Shown here one piece after another: positions 5,043 through 5,429 of a stretch of DNA of 5,429 nt. Under the pieces are notes generated by a model. It made no database searches, was not told the DNA's origin, and saw nothing but the letters and a program-made list of their open reading frames with translations. This stretch comes from CAYWTX01 sp964461295 (GTDB lineage Bacteria > Planctomycetota > Phycisphaerae > SM23-33), in NCBI GenBank assembly GCA_964461295.1, contig CAYWTX010000584.1:1-5429 (forward strand), read 5' to 3'. The translations under genes and the position numbers were made by a program. How positions within the stretch are numbered: position 1 is the stretch's first letter; every line of letters starts with the position of its first letter.

Positions 5043-5429
5043 ATGAGCAAGGACAGTGGCAAGGGCGGCCGGGCGCATCGGAGTTCCATCGGGCACAGCG
5101 GTGCGGAGGTCTTCCACGAGATGCTGCTGGAGCAGGGCGTGGAGGTGCTGTTCGGCTTTCCCGGGGGCGTGGTGCTGCCGATTTTCGACGTGTTGTACCG
5201 CTCGCCCATCCGGTTCGTGCTCTCGCGGCACGAGCAGGGGGCGGCGCACATGGCCGACGGGTACGCCCGCTCGACGGGCAAGGTGGGCACGGTTCTCGCG
5301 ACCAGCGGACCGGGGGCGACCAACCTGGTGACGGGCGTGGCGACGGCGTACATGGATTCGGTGCCGATGGTGGCGTTCACCGGGCAGGTGCGCAGCACGC
5401 TGATCGGCAACGACGCCTTCCAGGAGGCG
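5043..5429 (+). CDS. ilvB: Acetolactate synthase large (catalytic) subunit, N-terminal part
   Basis: The first 129 codons of acetohydroxyacid/acetolactate synthase, cut by the window edge; the family is usually about 550-600 residues. The enzyme uses thiamine diphosphate, Mg2+ and FAD to join two pyruvates into acetolactate, or pyruvate and 2-oxobutyrate into acetohydroxybutyrate. This is the first common step to valine, leucine and isoleucine, in the cytoplasm. Visible signatures of the TPP-binding N-terminal domain are FGFPGG (37-42), RHEQGAAHMADGYAR (62-76) with the catalytic Glu64, TSGPGATNLVTG (87-98), AYMDSVP (102-108), TGQV (113-116) and DAFQEA (124-129). About 18 variable residues precede the conserved region, as expected. 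An in-frame ATG at 4989 would add 18 residues but lacks a ribosome binding site. A regulatory small subunit gene (ilvN/ilvH) often follows, outside this window. Expression is probably controlled through the long leader. Confidence 0.97.
   Translation, partial: MSKDSGKGGRAHRSSIGHSGAEVFHEMLLEQGVEVLFGFPGGVVLPIFDVLYRSPIRFVLSRHEQGAAHMADGYARSTGKVGTVLATSGPGATNLVTGVATAYMDSVPMVAFTGQVRSTLIGNDAFQEA

Overview
This is a GC-rich bacterial chromosomal window (roughly 60-65% G+C by eye). It holds two confident complete protein genes, one tRNA gene and the start of a biosynthetic gene. The tRNA lacks an encoded CCA, the large ATPase gene has no clear Shine-Dalgarno sequence, and the ilvB-like N-terminus and SNF2/SWIM pairing fit a Planctomycetota-like genome. 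That lineage is an inference from general appearance only; no taxonomic marker was tested.

Left half (1-3958, all + strand): a possible tail of an upstream gene ends near 53. It is followed by a 923-residue bacterial SNF2-family ATPase (147-2918). After an 80-base gap with its own extended -10 promoter and a strong ribosome binding site comes a SWIM zinc-finger protein (2999-3958) with a long lysine/arginine/alanine-rich tail. A SNF2 ATPase next to a SWIM protein is a recurring bacterial arrangement, and the two products probably act together on DNA. The cellular role is not known from the sequence.

Middle (3959-4438): about 400 bases without a protein gene, where + strand transcription from the SWIM gene meets - strand transcription from the tRNA. 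It holds several hairpins, including a perfect 12-bp inverted repeat with a third partial copy of the same word, a long stem at 4258-4310, and a tRNA terminator-like hairpin at 4339-4362. The tRNA (4366-4438, - strand) has a CAT anticodon and the features of tRNA-Ile2, which decodes AUA after lysidine modification.

Right part (4439-5429): after the tRNA promoter come about 280 bases with no credible protein gene but with a long RNA-like hairpin (4521-4597). Then follows what I consider the most interesting part: a consensus-like promoter (TTGACA, 17-base spacer, TAGGAT), a 32-codon open frame starting almost at the predicted transcript start and ending in Val-Val-Ile-Val-Arg-stop, and two strong hairpins with a possible competing pairing. 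This leads to the start of ilvB (acetolactate synthase large subunit), which makes the precursors of valine, leucine and isoleucine. The layout matches translation-dependent attenuation controlled by Val/Ile supply. The clearest weakness is that the last hairpin is not followed by a clean U-tract.
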